Part shown: one piece after another, positions 25,590 to 36,248 of the stretch
Numbering within the stretch: position 1 is the first letter of the stretch
Layout: every line of letters starts with the position of its first letter
NCBI GenBank assembly: GCA_027489245.1
Contig: JAIYAC010000012.1
Location: 28,949 to 92,948, forward strand
Direction: 5' to 3'
DNA length: 64,000 bases
Source: Neisseriaceae bacterium
GTDB taxonomy: Bacteria > Pseudomonadota > Gammaproteobacteria > Burkholderiales > Chromobacteriaceae
The notes under the pieces: generated by a model
Database searches by the model: none
Seen by the model: only the letters and a program-made list of their open reading frames with translations
Told to the model about the DNA's origin: nothing
Program-made: the position numbers and the translations under genes

Positions 25590-26000
25590 CTACTCGACAG
25601 ACACGTCGGTACCGTAAAAAGTATGGACGGTACTGGCCCAAACTGGATTAGCCATGTCCGGCCACGCGTCTTTGTCAAAACCAGGGGCATTGGCAAAACG
25701 CGCTTTGCTGACATTCAGTACAAAACCCTTGTTGGCCGGGTCCAGCACCAGAGCATGCCAAGGCACGGCAAACAGCTTTTCACCCATGCTCATGAAACCG
25801 CCAAAAGCCAGCACGGCATACACCACCTGCCCGCTTTTGACATTCAGCATGATCTCCTTGATATCGCCCAACACTTCGCCCTGCCGATTCAGCACCGCAT
25901 CACCGGTCAGCGTATGCGCACCCATCAGGTAGGGGCCCGGCCCACCGGCACCGTGGTCGGTACCATGCGTGCCATCACTATTACGCTGCATCTTGTCCAT
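25590..26000 (-). CDS. PRC-barrel domain protein
   Basis: A 136-residue protein. After a polar Gly/His-rich N-terminus, the PRC-barrel (YLMGAHTLTGDAVLNRQGEVLGDIKEIMLNVKSGQVVYAVLAFGG...FAVPWHALVL) covers residues ~28-100. The GGAGAATGTA ribosome site fixes the ATG at 26000. It lies 87 bp upstream of the Lmo0937-like gene on the same strand, so an operon is likely. Such proteins are usually stationary-phase or osmotic-stress induced. Confidence 0.85.
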   Translation of the reverse strand: MDKMQRNSDGTHGTDHGAGGPGPYLMGAHTLTGDAVLNRQGEVLGDIKEIMLNVKSGQVVYAVLAFGGFMSMGEKLFAVPWHALVLDPANKGFVLNVSKARFANAPGFDKDAWPDMANPVWASTVHTFYGTDVSVE

Positions 26001-26625
26001 TACATTCTCCTTTGCCCAAGGCGCAGGCCGCCTCTGCCGTAACCACGGATAGCGCTGGCTACCACTCCGGTTTACGCCAGCTAGTGGCCATGGTCTGTTC
26101 GGTTGCACACCTAAGGCCACGCCAGCTAACGCCCAAGGCTACGCGGCAGGGGGCAAAAAACGCAGCGATCGTGCAATGACAGCCTGGATGCCCGCACGGA
26201 AACCCTTATCCGGCCGGCCTGGCCAGGGTACTGCGGCGGTATCGGCAAAAAGAGGCGTGCACTTCGTGGCATTTGCCCGGGCACGCCGGCGGGGCAAACA
26301 GAGGCACTGGGCGGCCGCACAGCGCGACACGCACCAGTAGGGCAAGGCGCGCAACCCGCTCAGACAGCCGCTAGCACAACGGAGACACCTGTAGGCTTTC
26401 CCCACCTTGCCGGCCACCGTGATGACATATGGCTCTCCGTGCACCACTCCATCAGGGTTGGCCGCACACCGGACTCAATGCCAGATCAGTGTGTTGCAAC
26501 ACGTTGTACCCGTGACACAAATTGCCTATGCAATTTGCCTATTTATAGTTTTATTTATAATATATTGTTAATACTTCATATAAAACAGCATACACAAGCA
26601 CGGCCAAGGCCCAAGGACATCCACC
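26001..26625. other. 625-bp intergenic region before the Aer-like receptor
   Basis: No gene is supported. Short Cys- and Arg-rich frames occur in the GC-rich left part but lack ribosome sites and recognisable domains. A GGTTGGCCGC repeat lies at 26456-26465. The right part (26515-26590) is AT-rich, includes AAATTG/CAATTT dyad bases around 26519-26536, and carries the promoter candidate listed separately. Confidence 0.6.
26535..26561 (+). promoter_or_regulatory. Promoter candidate for the Aer-like receptor
   Basis: TTGCCT (26535-26540) and a perfect TATAAT (26556-26561) lie in an AT-rich tract, but the spacer is only 15 bases, so the exact -35 is uncertain. Confidence 0.35.
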
Positions 26626-28212
26626 ATGCGCAGCAACCTGCCCGTCACCCAGACAGAACGCTTTCTGGTGCCCAAACGCCCCATCGTCACCAAGACCGAC
26701 CTGCGCGGCATCATCACCTATGCCAACCGCGCTTTCATCGACATCAGCGGCTTTAGCGAGGCCGAGCTGATAGGCCAGCCACACAATATCGTGCGCCACC
26801 CCGACATGCCGCCCGAGGCCTTCGACGATATGTGGCGCACCATCAAGGCCGGCCACCCGTGGCGTGGCCTGGTCAAGAACCGTAGCAAGAACGGCGATTT
26901 CTACTGGGTAGACGCCTACGCCACGCCCATCCGCGAAAACGGCCGTATCACCGGCTACATGTCGGTGCGCAACAGCCCAGACCGTGAGCAAGTCGCCACC
27001 ACCGAACAGCTGTACGCAGCCATCCGCGCCAAACGTGCCAGCCTGCCACCCACACGCATAGACAACGGCGCTAGCCTGGACCGCCTGCTGCTGTGGCTGC
27101 TGCTGCCCGCTGTAGTGCTGCTACCCATCAGCCTGTTTCTGCCCGATGGCGCAGCAACGGCACTCAGCCTGCTGCTGTCTGCATGGCTACTGGGCGGCGG
27201 GCTGTGGCTGCGGCGCCAGGCCATTGCCCCGCTGGCACATATCCGCCAGGGCATACACCGCTTGGGCGAGGGGAATTTCGGCGCGCCGTTCCAGCCAGCC
27301 GGCTGTGCCGAACTGCGCGACATGAGCCAGGCGCTGGAATCCATGCGCATCAACACCCGTGCCGTTATCGCCGACGTGGTAGGCGGTGCCAACGATGTGG
27401 GCAGCATTGCCGCCGCCGTCAATGAACAGGCCGCCACCCTGAAAGGCCGCGGCGAGCAGGCACTGGACGGCATCAGCCGTGTAGCGGCCGCGCTGGAACA
27501 GCTATCGGTATCGGTCACCGAGATTTCGCACGCCACGCGTAACGGCGCCGGCCATGCCGACGAAGCCCGCCAGCTCACCCTGGCCGGCGAGCACGCCATG
27601 CAGCAGACCGAGCAAGCCACCAGCGTAGCAATGCACGAATTCCAGGCCTCTAATGACGCGATTGCCGTGCTGCAGCAATCTACCCAGGACATCGGCAACG
27701 TAGCGCTGGTGATCAAGGACATTGCCAACCAGACCAATCTGCTGGCCTTGAATGCAGCCATCGAAGCCGCCCGTGCCGGCGAAACCGGCCGCGGTTTTGC
27801 CGTGGTGGCCGACGAAGTGCGCAGCCTGGCAGAACGCACCGCCGGCAATACCAAAGAAATCGAACAATCCATCAGCGTGCTGATGCAGCGCACCAGCGAC
27901 GTCACGCGCAGCATCCAGCACGCCCTGGCGCAAGTCAGCCAGGTTGCCACGGCGGTACGCGGCGCCAGCGACAGCCTGGGCGCTATCCGCCAGGCCAGCC
28001 ATGGCGTCTCCAGCGCATCGCAAACGGTAGCCGACATGCTGCAACAGCAGTCGTCCACCTCCACCGAGGTGGCGCTGAACATGGAGGCCATGAATACGCT
28101 GACCGAGCAAAACAGCCACAACATCCGCCAGACCCATGCCTATGCCGAACAGCTGCACACCACGGCAGACGACTTGCGCCGCCTGGTGCAGCACTTCGAA
28201 CGCCACCTGTAA
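26626..28212 (+). CDS. aer: Aer-like PAS chemoreceptor (aerotaxis/energy taxis)
   Basis: A 528-residue receptor. An N-terminal PAS domain (~20-115) has the Aer features [30 protein letters not shown] and the tryptophan in [11 protein letters not shown] associated with FAD binding. Two closely spaced hydrophobic helices (~152-195) form the membrane anchor, followed by HAMP and the signalling hairpin with [25 protein letters not shown] precedes the ATG. Redox sensing through FAD is known for the family and inferred here. Confidence 0.92.
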   Translation: MRSNLPVTQTERFLVPKRPIVTKTDLRGIITYANRAFIDISGFSEAELIGQPHNIVRHPDMPPEAFDDMWRTIKAGHPWRGLVKNRSKNGDFYWVDAYATPIRENGRITGYMSVRNSPDREQVATTEQLYAAIRAKRASLPPTRIDNGASLDRLLLWLLLPAVVLLPISLFLPDGAATALSLLLSAWLLGGGLWLRRQAIAPLAHIRQGIHRLGEGNFGAPFQPAGCAELRDMSQALESMRINTRAVIADVVGGANDVGSIAAAVNEQAATLKGRGEQALDGISRVAAALEQLSVSVTEISHATRNGAGHADEARQLTLAGEHAMQQTEQATSVAMHEFQASNDAIAVLQQSTQDIGNVALVIKDIANQTNLLALNAAIEAARAGETGRGFAVVADEVRSLAERTAGNTKEIEQSISVLMQRTSDVTRSIQHALAQVSQVATAVRGASDSLGAIRQASHGVSSASQTVADMLQQQSSTSTEVALNMEAMNTLTEQNSHNIRQTHAYAEQLHTTADDLRRLVQHFERHL

Positions 28213-28284
28213 GACATCACCCTGCCTGGCAGACTGAGCTCAGCGGTCTGGCCAGGGCAGAGAGGGGTGGGGCGTTACACCAGC

Positions 28285-28420
28285 GCGTAAGCCGTAACCC
28301 GGCTAAGCCAACGGCGTACCCGAGGTTGATAAGCGCGGCGGGATCCCTCGCCATCCGCGAGGATGCGGCCAACCTTGGCGGGCTGGCTGCCTCCTGGATG
28401 CGGCTGCGCCTTATGCGGGC
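28285..28420. repeat. Long dispersed repeat, left copy
   Basis: About 130 bp similar to 28996-29127. Shared blocks include TAAGCCAACGGCG, CCTCGCCATCC, a 34-bp identical stretch (28362-28395) that contains TGCGGCCAACCTT and GGCGGGCTGGCTGCC, and GCGGCTGCGCCTTA. Both copies are in the same orientation. Confidence 0.8.
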
Positions 28421-28450
28421 AACAGGCTTCTGGTGTTAGAAATCAGACGT

Positions 28451-28903
28451 TCACTCATGAAATGTCAGCTCACGATTGCAAAAGCACAAGTGCCCTCGTA
28501 CCCGGTTATCAAAGCTGATATACCACTCAGGCTCATCGGGTACTTCCGAAATCGTACGCAGCACAACGCCCGTCGATAGCCGGACTTCAAGCTCAACACT
28601 TCCCTCGACCAAAGCAACCGCCTGAATGACAGCCCCGCGGATACTTGCCACGAATGCCTCGTACTCAACATCGCTACTGGCATGCAGCTGCAGCCGAGAG
28701 CGATGCTGGCCTGCATATTCGGCCTCCCAGTCGTCTCCGAGGTAAATCGTGAACTGGCCGCTAGGGATTCCGATGCGCCCATTCGCATATTGCTTGCCCG
28801 CTTTCAATGCACCCAATTCGAGATAGCAAACTGAATAGTCAGAGAACCACGGGTGTGAAACCACTTCACCCACCACATCCGCAATGGATGGCATATTCGT
28901 CAT
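28451..28903 (-). CDS. Orphan hypothetical protein between long direct repeats
   Basis: A 150-residue soluble protein starting MTNMPSIADVVGEVV, with a mixed alpha/beta pattern, a WEAEY...RLQLH segment and a C-terminal DEPEWYISFDNRVRGHLCF. AGGTC precedes the ATG. Base composition is visibly less GC-rich than its neighbours. The size, composition and isolated position recall small immunity or accessory genes, but no family is recognised. Direct copies of a ~130 bp repeat flank it on both sides, suggesting insertion or recombination between repeats. Confidence 0.65.
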   Translation of the reverse strand: MTNMPSIADVVGEVVSHPWFSDYSVCYLELGALKAGKQYANGRIGIPSGQFTIYLGDDWEAEYAGQHRSRLQLHASSDVEYEAFVASIRGAVIQAVALVEGSVELEVRLSTGVVLRTISEVPDEPEWYISFDNRVRGHLCFCNRELTFHE

Positions 28904-29155
28904 GTGATTGACCTCATTGGATATGAAACGCCTCGGTTGGTATCCCGTGCACGCTTCATGGGGCAGGTACAGCTTGCAACCTTACTTTATTGAGCCCGTA
29001 GCCGGAATAAGCCAACGGCGCATCCGGGGTTGATCTCCGCAGCGCGGTCGCCTCGCCATCCACAACGATGCGGCCAACCTTGGCGGGCTGGCTGCCTCCT
29101 CGACGCGGCTGCGCCTTAGCCGGGCGACCGCTAATGGGCGGTAACGGCAGCCATG
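28904..29155. other. Intergenic region with the right repeat copy
   Basis: No gene. It contains the likely promoter of the orphan gene next to 28904 and the right repeat copy. Confidence 0.6.
28996..29127. repeat. Long dispersed repeat, right copy
   Basis: Same-orientation partner of 28285-28420, about 700 bp away. The best conserved block is 29067-29100. It contains TGCGGCCAACCTT at 29069-29081. Confidence 0.8.
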
Positions 29156-29180
29156 AAAAAAGGGACCGAAGGCCCCTTTG
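29156..29180 (-). terminator. Rho-independent terminator of glmS
   Basis: AAAGGGGCC and GGTCCCTTT pair on the minus strand (one G-T wobble) and run into a T stretch. A TGCGGCCAACCTT repeat stands between it and the glmS stop. Confidence 0.8.
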
Positions 29181-29218
29181 CTGTTGGTGCGGCAGCGCAG
29201 TGCTGCCTGCGGCCAACC

Positions 29219-31048
29219 TTATTCCACGGTTACCGATTTGGCCAGGTTGCGCGGTTTGTCCACGTCGGTGCCACGCGCCAGGGCGACGTGGTAGGCCAGG
29301 ATCTGCACCGGGATGGAGTGCACGATGGGGCTGAGCACGCCCACGTGGCGTGGGGTGCGGATGACGTGTACGCCGTCGGAGTCGACAAAGTGGCTGTCGG
29401 CGTCGGCAAACACGAACAGCTCGCCGCCACGGGCGCGCACTTCCTGCATGTTGGACTTCACTTTTTCCAGCAGCACGTCGTTGGGGGCGATCACCACCAC
29501 CGGCATGTTTTCGTCTACCAGCGCCAGCGGGCCGTGCTTCAGCTCGCCGGCCGGGTAGGCTTCGGCGTGGATGTAGGAGATTTCCTTCAGCTTCAGCGCG
29601 CCTTCCAGGGCGATGGGGTAATGCAGGCCACGGCCGAGGAACAGCGCGTCGTTCTTGGCGGCAAACTGACTGCTCCAGGCCTTGATCTGCGGCTCCAGGT
29701 TCAGCGCGTGTTGCACGCTGCCCGGCAGGTGGCGCAGCTCGTCCAGGTATTGTGCTTCTTGCTCGGCACTGACGCGGCCGCGTACCTTGCCCAGCGTTAC
29801 CGCCAGGGCAAACAGGCTAACCAGCTGGGTGGTGAAGGCCTTGGTGGAGGCGACGCCGATTTCGGCGCCGGCGCGGGTGTAGAACACCAGCTCGGACGCA
29901 CGCGGGATGGCGGATTCGCGCACGTTGCAGATGGACAGCGCGTGCTGATGGCCCAGGCTCTTGGCGTATTTCAGCGCTTCCATGGTATCCAGCGTTTCGC
30001 CGGACTGCGAGATGGTGACCACCAGGTGGTTCGGGTCGGCGTAGGCGTCGCGGTAGCGGTATTCGCTGGCGATTTCCACGTCGCACACCACACCGGCGAT
30101 GCTTTCGATCCAGTATTTGGCGGTGAGGCCGGCGTAGTAGCTGGTGCCGCAGGCCAGGATCTTCACGCCGGTCAGCTGCGGCAATACGTTGGCCGCAGCG
30201 GGGCCGAACAGCTCGGGCACGAAGCCATCGTCCAGCACCACTTCGATGGTGTCGGACAGCGCTTTGGGCTGCTCGTGGATTTCTTTTTGCATGAAGTGGC
30301 TGTACGGACCCAGCTCCAGCGAGGCCAGCGACACATCAGACACGTGCACTTTACGCTCTACCGGCTGGTCGTCCTTGTCGATCAGCTTCACGCTGTCGCG
30401 GGTAAGGTGGCCGATGTCGCCCTCTTCCAGGAAGATCACACGGCGGGTGGCCGACAGCACGGCGGAGACGTCGGAGGCGATGAAGTTTTCACCTTCGCCC
30501 AGGCCTACCAGCAGCGGGCAGCCCATGCGCGCGCACACCAGTTCGTCGGGACGGTCCAGCGCGATAACGCCGATGGCGTAGGCGCCGGTGAGCTCGCGGG
30601 TGGCGCGGTGTACGGCGCGGAACAGGTCTTTTTCTACCACGTAGTACTGGTGTACCAGGTGGGCGATGACTTCGGTGTCGGTTTGCGATTCGAACACGTA
30701 GCCGGCGGCTTTCAGGGCTTCGCGCTTTTCTTCGTGGTTTTCGATAATGCCGTTGTGTACCACGGCGATCAGGCCGTGCGACACGTGCGGGTGGGCGTTG
30801 TATTCGGTCACGCCGCCATGGGTGGCCCAGCGAGTGTGGCCAATGCCCAGCTCGCCCTGCACATTATCTGCCTGGGCGGCCGCTTCCATTTCGGCCACGC
30901 GGCCAACCCTGCGCACGCGGGTGATGTCGCTGCCGACGTGCACGGCGATGCCGGACGAGTCGTAGCCACGGTATTCCAGGCGCTTCAGGCCTTCTACCAG
31001 CACAGGAACGATATTACGACGCGCAATCGCGCCTACGATGCCGCACAT
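29219..31048 (-). CDS. glmS: Glutamine--fructose-6-phosphate aminotransferase (isomerizing)
   Basis: A 609-residue enzyme making glucosamine-6-phosphate for peptidoglycan and LPS. The N-terminal class II glutaminase begins MCGIVGAIA with the catalytic Cys2 and has RWATHGG. Two SIS domains follow ([24 protein letters not shown]), and the protein ends in [13 protein letters not shown] as is standard. AGGAGAAG precedes the ATG. It is 15 bp downstream of the DeoR-type gene, so both form an operon. The TAA stop is fused to the repeat (29208-29220), as in tcdA. Confidence 0.97.
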   Translation of the reverse strand: MCGIVGAIARRNIVPVLVEGLKRLEYRGYDSSGIAVHVGSDITRVRRVGRVAEMEAAAQADNVQGELGIGHTRWATHGGVTEYNAHPHVSHGLIAVVHNGIIENHEEKREALKAAGYVFESQTDTEVIAHLVHQYYVVEKDLFRAVHRATRELTGAYAIGVIALDRPDELVCARMGCPLLVGLGEGENFIASDVSAVLSATRRVIFLEEGDIGHLTRDSVKLIDKDDQPVERKVHVSDVSLASLELGPYSHFMQKEIHEQPKALSDTIEVVLDDGFVPELFGPAAANVLPQLTGVKILACGTSYYAGLTAKYWIESIAGVVCDVEIASEYRYRDAYADPNHLVVTISQSGETLDTMEALKYAKSLGHQHALSICNVRESAIPRASELVFYTRAGAEIGVASTKAFTTQLVSLFALAVTLGKVRGRVSAEQEAQYLDELRHLPGSVQHALNLEPQIKAWSSQFAAKNDALFLGRGLHYPIALEGALKLKEISYIHAEAYPAGELKHGPLALVDENMPVVVIAPNDVLLEKVKSNMQEVRARGGELFVFADADSHFVDSDGVHVIRTPRHVGVLSPIVHSIPVQILAYHVALARGTDVDKPRNLAKSVTVE

Positions 31049-31063
31049 ACACTTCTCCTTGTA

Positions 31064-31840
31064 TCAAGCATGGCTAAAGGGGGCGCAGATCAGCGTCACC
31101 CCTTTGGCCTGAATGGTTTCCCTGGCTTCGGCGGCCAGGGCGTCGTCGGTGATCAGGGTCTGGATGCGTGCCCACGGCAGCTCCAGGTTGGGAATGCGGC
31201 GGCCGATCTTGTCGGACTCCACCATCACCACCACTTCGCGCGAGACTTCGGCCATCACGCGGGACAGGCCCACCAGCTCGTTAAAGGTGGTGGTGCCCCG
31301 CGCCAGGTCGATGCCGTCGGCGCCGATGAACAGCTGGTCAAAATCGTACGAACGCAGTACCTGCTCGGCGATCTGGCCTTGGAACGATTCGGAATGCGGG
31401 TCCCAGGTGCCGCCGGTCATCAGCAGGGTGGGTTCGTTTTCCAGCTCGCGCAGGCTGCCAGCCACGTTCAGCGAGTTGGTCATCACGATCAGGCCGCGCT
31501 TGTTGCCCAGCAGCGGAATCATGGCGCTGGTGGTGGTACCGCTATCGATAATCACGCGGTTATGGTCGCGGATGCGCTCGGCGGCAGCGCGGGCGATAGC
31601 CAGCTTTCGTTCCGAAACTTTTACCGGGTCGCTTTCGGCCACCATTTCGGTGGGGAGCGACACGGCACCACCATAACGGCGCAACAGCAGGCCACCGGTT
31701 TCCAGCAGGGCCAGGTCTTTGCGGATGGTCACCTCGGAGGTGGCAAAACGCTGGGTGAGGTCTTCTACACTCACCTCGCCACGCTCTTGCACCAGGGCCA
31801 CGATGGCGTGACGACGCTGCTGGGTGTTACGTTTGGTCAT
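31064..31840 (-). CDS. DeoR/GlpR-family transcriptional regulator of the glmS operon
   Basis: A 258-residue repressor-type protein. The N-terminal DeoR helix-turn-helix is RRHAIVALVQERGEVSVEDLTQRFATSEVTIRKDLALLE, and the C-terminal sugar-phosphate sensor domain (DeoRC) has VIIDSGTTTSAMIPLL, MTNSLNVAGSL and LFIGADGIDLARGTTT. Its position between glmU and glmS points to amino-sugar phosphate as effector. No ribosome site is visible before the ATG at 31840. Instead an inverted repeat that may be its own operator occupies the leader. Confidence 0.88.
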   Translation of the reverse strand: MTKRNTQQRRHAIVALVQERGEVSVEDLTQRFATSEVTIRKDLALLETGGLLLRRYGGAVSLPTEMVAESDPVKVSERKLAIARAAAERIRDHNRVIIDSGTTTSAMIPLLGNKRGLIVMTNSLNVAGSLRELENEPTLLMTGGTWDPHSESFQGQIAEQVLRSYDFDQLFIGADGIDLARGTTTFNELVGLSRVMAEVSREVVVMVESDKIGRRIPNLELPWARIQTLITDDALAAEARETIQAKGVTLICAPFSHA

Positions 31841-31843
31841 TAA

Positions 31844-31875
31844 AATATTTCGGTTCGTAAGTTTTGCGAAATATT
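31844..31875 (-). promoter_or_regulatory. Candidate operator of the DeoR-type regulator
   Basis: AATATTTCG (31844-31852) and CGAAATATT (31867-31875) form a perfect 9-bp inverted repeat with a 14-base spacer, beginning three bases upstream of the start codon. DeoR-family proteins often bind TTTCG-type half sites, so autoregulation of the regulator-glmS operon is likely. Confidence 0.55.
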
Positions 31876-31928
31876 AGCAGCACGTCTGGCCAATGACAAG
31901 TCAGCGATGCGCCACAGACAGCAGCATG

Positions 31929-31960
31929 AAAAAACCGCCAGAGCGGGGGGCGCTGGCGGT
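31929..31960 (-). terminator. Rho-independent terminator of glmU
   Basis: ACCGCCAG and CTGGCGGT pair and are followed on the minus strand by TTTTTT. Confidence 0.9.
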
Positions 31961-31985
31961 GTGGGGAGCAGTACCGTAAGCCGAC

Positions 31986-33350
31986 TTATTTCAGCTTTTG
32001 CGGGCGCTGCCAGCCAGGGACGGTCAACTGTTTGGCGCGGGCCACGGTGAGCTGGCCGGCCGGGGCGGTTTTGGTCACGACCGAGCCTGCGCCAATGGTG
32101 GCACCGGCTTCCAGCGTCACAGGAGCCACCATCAGGGTGCCGGAGCCGACAAACACGCCATCACCGATAACGGTCTTGAACTTGTTCACGCCGTCGTAGT
32201 TGCAGGTTACCGAGCCAGCGCCTACGTTGACCTTGCTGCCGATTTGCGCATCGCCAATATAGGTAAGGTGATTCACCTTGGAGCCTTCGCCTACGGTGGC
32301 TTTCTTGATCTCGACAAAGTTGCCCACGTGCACGTGTGCGGCCAACTCTGCGCCCGGGCGCAGACGCGCGTAGGGGCCGATGCGGCAGGCTTCGCCCACG
32401 ACGGCGTCTTCCAGGTGCGAGTACGGCGCAATGCGCGTACCTGCGGCAATACGCACGTTTTTCAGCACGCAGTAGGCGCCGATTTCCACGTTATCGCCCA
32501 GCGTGACCTGGCCTTCGAACACGCAGCCTACGTCGATGCTGACATCCATGCCGTGCTGTAGTTGGCCGCGGATATCGATACGGGCCGGGTCGGCCAGCAT
32601 CACGCCGGCGGTAAGCAGCGCACGCGCCTGGTTTTGTTGCAGCTGGCGTTCCAGCTCGGCCAGCTGCACCTTGTTGTTGACGCCTGCGGCTTCCCAGCCG
32701 GCAGCGACGGTGACGCCCGGCACGGCCATGCCGTCGCGCACGGCCAGCTCGATGACGTCGGTAAGGTAGTACTCGCCCTGGGCATTACCATTGCGCAGCT
32801 CGCCCAGCCAGCCTTCCAGCTTGTCGTTGGGCAGCACCATCATGCCGGTATTGATTTCACGAATGGCTTTCTGCTCGGCATTGCAGTCTTTGTCTTCCAC
32901 AATGGCCACGATCTCGCCTGCCGCGTTACGCACGATACGGCCATAGCCGCTGGCGTCGGCCAATACGTCGGTAAGCAGGCTCATGCCGTTTTGCGCGGCA
33001 TCCAGCAGCTTTTGCAGGGTTTCGACGGTGGTCAGCGGTACATCGCCGTACAGCACCAGAGTGCGGCCAACCTTGGGCAGCTGCGACAGCGCCATTTTCA
33101 GTGCGTGGCCGGTGCCCAGCTGCTCAGCCTGCAGTGCCCAGGCCACATCTTCATCACGGATCTGCTCGCGTACCTGGTCGCCGCCGTGGCCGTATACCAC
33201 TACCATTTTTGCTGGCTGCAGCTGGCGGGCCGTACCGATGACACGGGCCAGCATGGGTTGGCCGCCGATGGGGTGCAGCACCTTGGGCATGGCCGAATAC
33301 ATACGCTTGCCTTTACCGGCAGCCAGAATGACAACGCTGAGAGATTCCAT
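31986..33350 (-). CDS. glmU: Bifunctional UDP-GlcNAc pyrophosphorylase/GlcN-1-P acetyltransferase
   Basis: A 454-residue enzyme of UDP-GlcNAc synthesis. The N-terminal uridyltransferase has LAAGKGKRMYSAMPKVLHPIGG and the C-terminal half is a left-handed beta helix with RLRPGAELAAHVHVGNFVEIKKA and the acetyltransferase residues in YIGDAQIG...NYDGVNKFKT. Ribosome site weak. It works with glmS, two genes away, in the same pathway. A repeat copy (33063-33074) is inside the coding region, reading KVGR on the coding strand. Confidence 0.97.
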   Translation of the reverse strand: MESLSVVILAAGKGKRMYSAMPKVLHPIGGQPMLARVIGTARQLQPAKMVVVYGHGGDQVREQIRDEDVAWALQAEQLGTGHALKMALSQLPKVGRTLVLYGDVPLTTVETLQKLLDAAQNGMSLLTDVLADASGYGRIVRNAAGEIVAIVEDKDCNAEQKAIREINTGMMVLPNDKLEGWLGELRNGNAQGEYYLTDVIELAVRDGMAVPGVTVAAGWEAAGVNNKVQLAELERQLQQNQARALLTAGVMLADPARIDIRGQLQHGMDVSIDVGCVFEGQVTLGDNVEIGAYCVLKNVRIAAGTRIAPYSHLEDAVVGEACRIGPYARLRPGAELAAHVHVGNFVEIKKATVGEGSKVNHLTYIGDAQIGSKVNVGAGSVTCNYDGVNKFKTVIGDGVFVGSGTLMVAPVTLEAGATIGAGSVVTKTAPAGQLTVARAKQLTVPGWQRPQKLK

Positions 33351-33410
33351 ATCAAAATGCCCGGAAATTCGTATTGGATAGGTGACTATTATGCCCTAAA
33401 GCGGACATGA

Positions 33411-33441
33411 AAAAGGCTGCCACTTTCGTGGCAGCCTGTAG
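33411..33441 (-). terminator. Rho-independent terminator of the atp operon
   Basis: AGGCTGCCAC and GTGGCAGCCT pair around GAAA and run into TTTTT on the minus strand, just after atpC. Confidence 0.92.
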
Positions 33442-33463
33442 CTTGCATCGCACTGTCGTGCGC

Positions 33464-33886
33464 TTAGTGCACGCGCTTGCGGAGGTATTCCAGCGCCTTG
33501 AGCTGGGCAATTGCGGCAGCCAGAGCTGCGTGGGCTTTTGCCGTATCCAGGTCGTCGGAAGCGTGCTTGAGGGCATCCTCAGCGGCACGTTTGGCCTCGT
33601 TGGCGCGAGCTTCATCCAGATCCTCACCGCGGATCGCCGTATCAGCCAGAACGGTGATGTGGGTCGGTTGCACTTCCATCATGCCACCCGACACCGCCAC
33701 CAGTACCTCGTCCTTGGAACCTGGCACTGTCAAACGCAGTACACCAGGCTTGATACGGGTCAGAAGCGGCACGTGACGTGGGTAAACACCGAGCTCGCCT
33801 TCCTGCGCCGGAGCCACGAGGAACTCCGCTTCGCCGGAATAGATGAGCTGTTCAGTGCTGACCACTTCCACATGCATCTTGGCCAT
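33464..33886 (-). CDS. atpC: F1Fo ATP synthase subunit epsilon
   Basis: A 140-residue epsilon subunit of the F1 stalk, with the N-terminal beta sandwich (MHVEVVSTEQLIYSGEAEFLVAPAQEGELGVYPRHVPLLTRI) and the C-terminal helical pair (LDEARANEAKRAAEDAL...). It regulates coupling and inhibits ATP hydrolysis. Last gene of the operon, 15 bp after atpD. Confidence 0.96.
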   Translation of the reverse strand: MAKMHVEVVSTEQLIYSGEAEFLVAPAQEGELGVYPRHVPLLTRIKPGVLRLTVPGSKDEVLVAVSGGMMEVQPTHITVLADTAIRGEDLDEARANEAKRAAEDALKHASDDLDTAKAHAALAAAIAQLKALEYLRKRVH

Positions 33887-33901
33887 GAGCCGTCTCCTTG
33901 A

Positions 33902-35305
<1,404 letters not shown>

Positions 35306-35338
35306 CTAACTCAATAAACTTTTACAGTCCTGCGACGG

Positions 35339-36205
35339 TTATACCGCAGCGGCACCAGACACGATTTCAGACAGTTCTTTGGTAATAGCTGCCTGACGCG
35401 ACTTGTTATACACAAGGCGCAGTTGCTTGATGGCGTTACCGGCGTTATCTGTTGCGGCCTTCATCGCTACCATACGGGCAGCTTGTTCGGACGCCATGTT
35501 TTCGGCCACGGCCTGATACACGACAGATTCCAGGTAACGCTTCACCAGGAACTCCATGACTTCCGGTGCACTTGGCTCGTACACGTAATCCCACGAGTGG
35601 GCGTGTTCGACAACCATGTGCTCTTCGGTCAGAGGCAGCAACTGTTCCAGCGCCGGCTCCTGTTTCATCGTATTGATGAAGCGGGAGTACACGATGTAAA
35701 CCGCATCCAGTTCGCCTTCAGCGTACTGTTTCAACAGCACTGTAAGCGGGCCGATCAGTTTTTCCATCTTGGGCACATCGCCCAGATGAACCGCACTTGC
35801 CACAACGTTCAGCTTGGCACGCTGGCAGGCTGCCAGGCCTTTCTGGCCCAGAGCGCAGGCTTGAATTTCAACGCCTTGCTCTTGCAGCGTGTTTACCTTG
35901 GCGTAGAAGCGCTTGAGAACGTTGGCGTTCAAGCCACCGCACAAGCCCTTGTCCGAGGTAACCACAATAATGCCTGCGCGCTTGATTTCGCTGCGACGGG
36001 CAAGCAGTGGGTGCTCCAGATCCGTATTGGCCGAAGCCAGGTGCGCCATGACAGCACGCACCTTCTCGGCGTAAGGACGGGCAGCGCGCATACGCTCTTG
36101 CGTTTTGCGCATCTTGGAGGTCGACACCATTTGCATAGCGCGGGTGATCTTCTGCGTGTTTTGCACGCTTCGGATCTTGGTGAGAATCTCTTTACCGACT
36201 GCCAT
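35339..36205 (-). CDS. atpG: F1Fo ATP synthase subunit gamma
   Basis: The 288-residue central rotor shaft. It has the N-terminal coiled helix [30 protein letters not shown] and the C-terminal helix [38 protein letters not shown], which form the asymmetric coiled coil; [18 protein letters not shown] lies in the Rossmann part. Confidence 0.97.
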   Translation of the reverse strand: MAVGKEILTKIRSVQNTQKITRAMQMVSTSKMRKTQERMRAARPYAEKVRAVMAHLASANTDLEHPLLARRSEIKRAGIIVVTSDKGLCGGLNANVLKRFYAKVNTLQEQGVEIQACALGQKGLAACQRAKLNVVASAVHLGDVPKMEKLIGPLTVLLKQYAEGELDAVYIVYSRFINTMKQEPALEQLLPLTEEHMVVEHAHSWDYVYEPSAPEVMEFLVKRYLESVVYQAVAENMASEQAARMVAMKAATDNAGNAIKQLRLVYNKSRQAAITKELSEIVSGAAAV

Positions 36206-36248
36206 ATCCTGAACCTTTCTTTAACTCGAGGTATCCGAAAGACCCAGA

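Noticed and set aside
26139..26447. Cys/Arg-rich minus-strand frame in the intergenic region
   Set aside because: No ribosome site, no recognisable domain, and composition expected from random GC-rich DNA.
29219..31063. glmS ribozyme or riboswitch
   Set aside because: Only 15 bp separate the regulator gene from glmS, too little for the ribozyme, which is also not expected in this group.
29153..31843. Very long plus-strand open frame opposite glmS and the DeoR gene
   Set aside because: It is a GC-rich shadow of two unmistakable minus-strand genes; its translation is Val/His/Gly-rich without domains. The similar long frame opposite mnmG (42825-44840) is rejected for the same reason.
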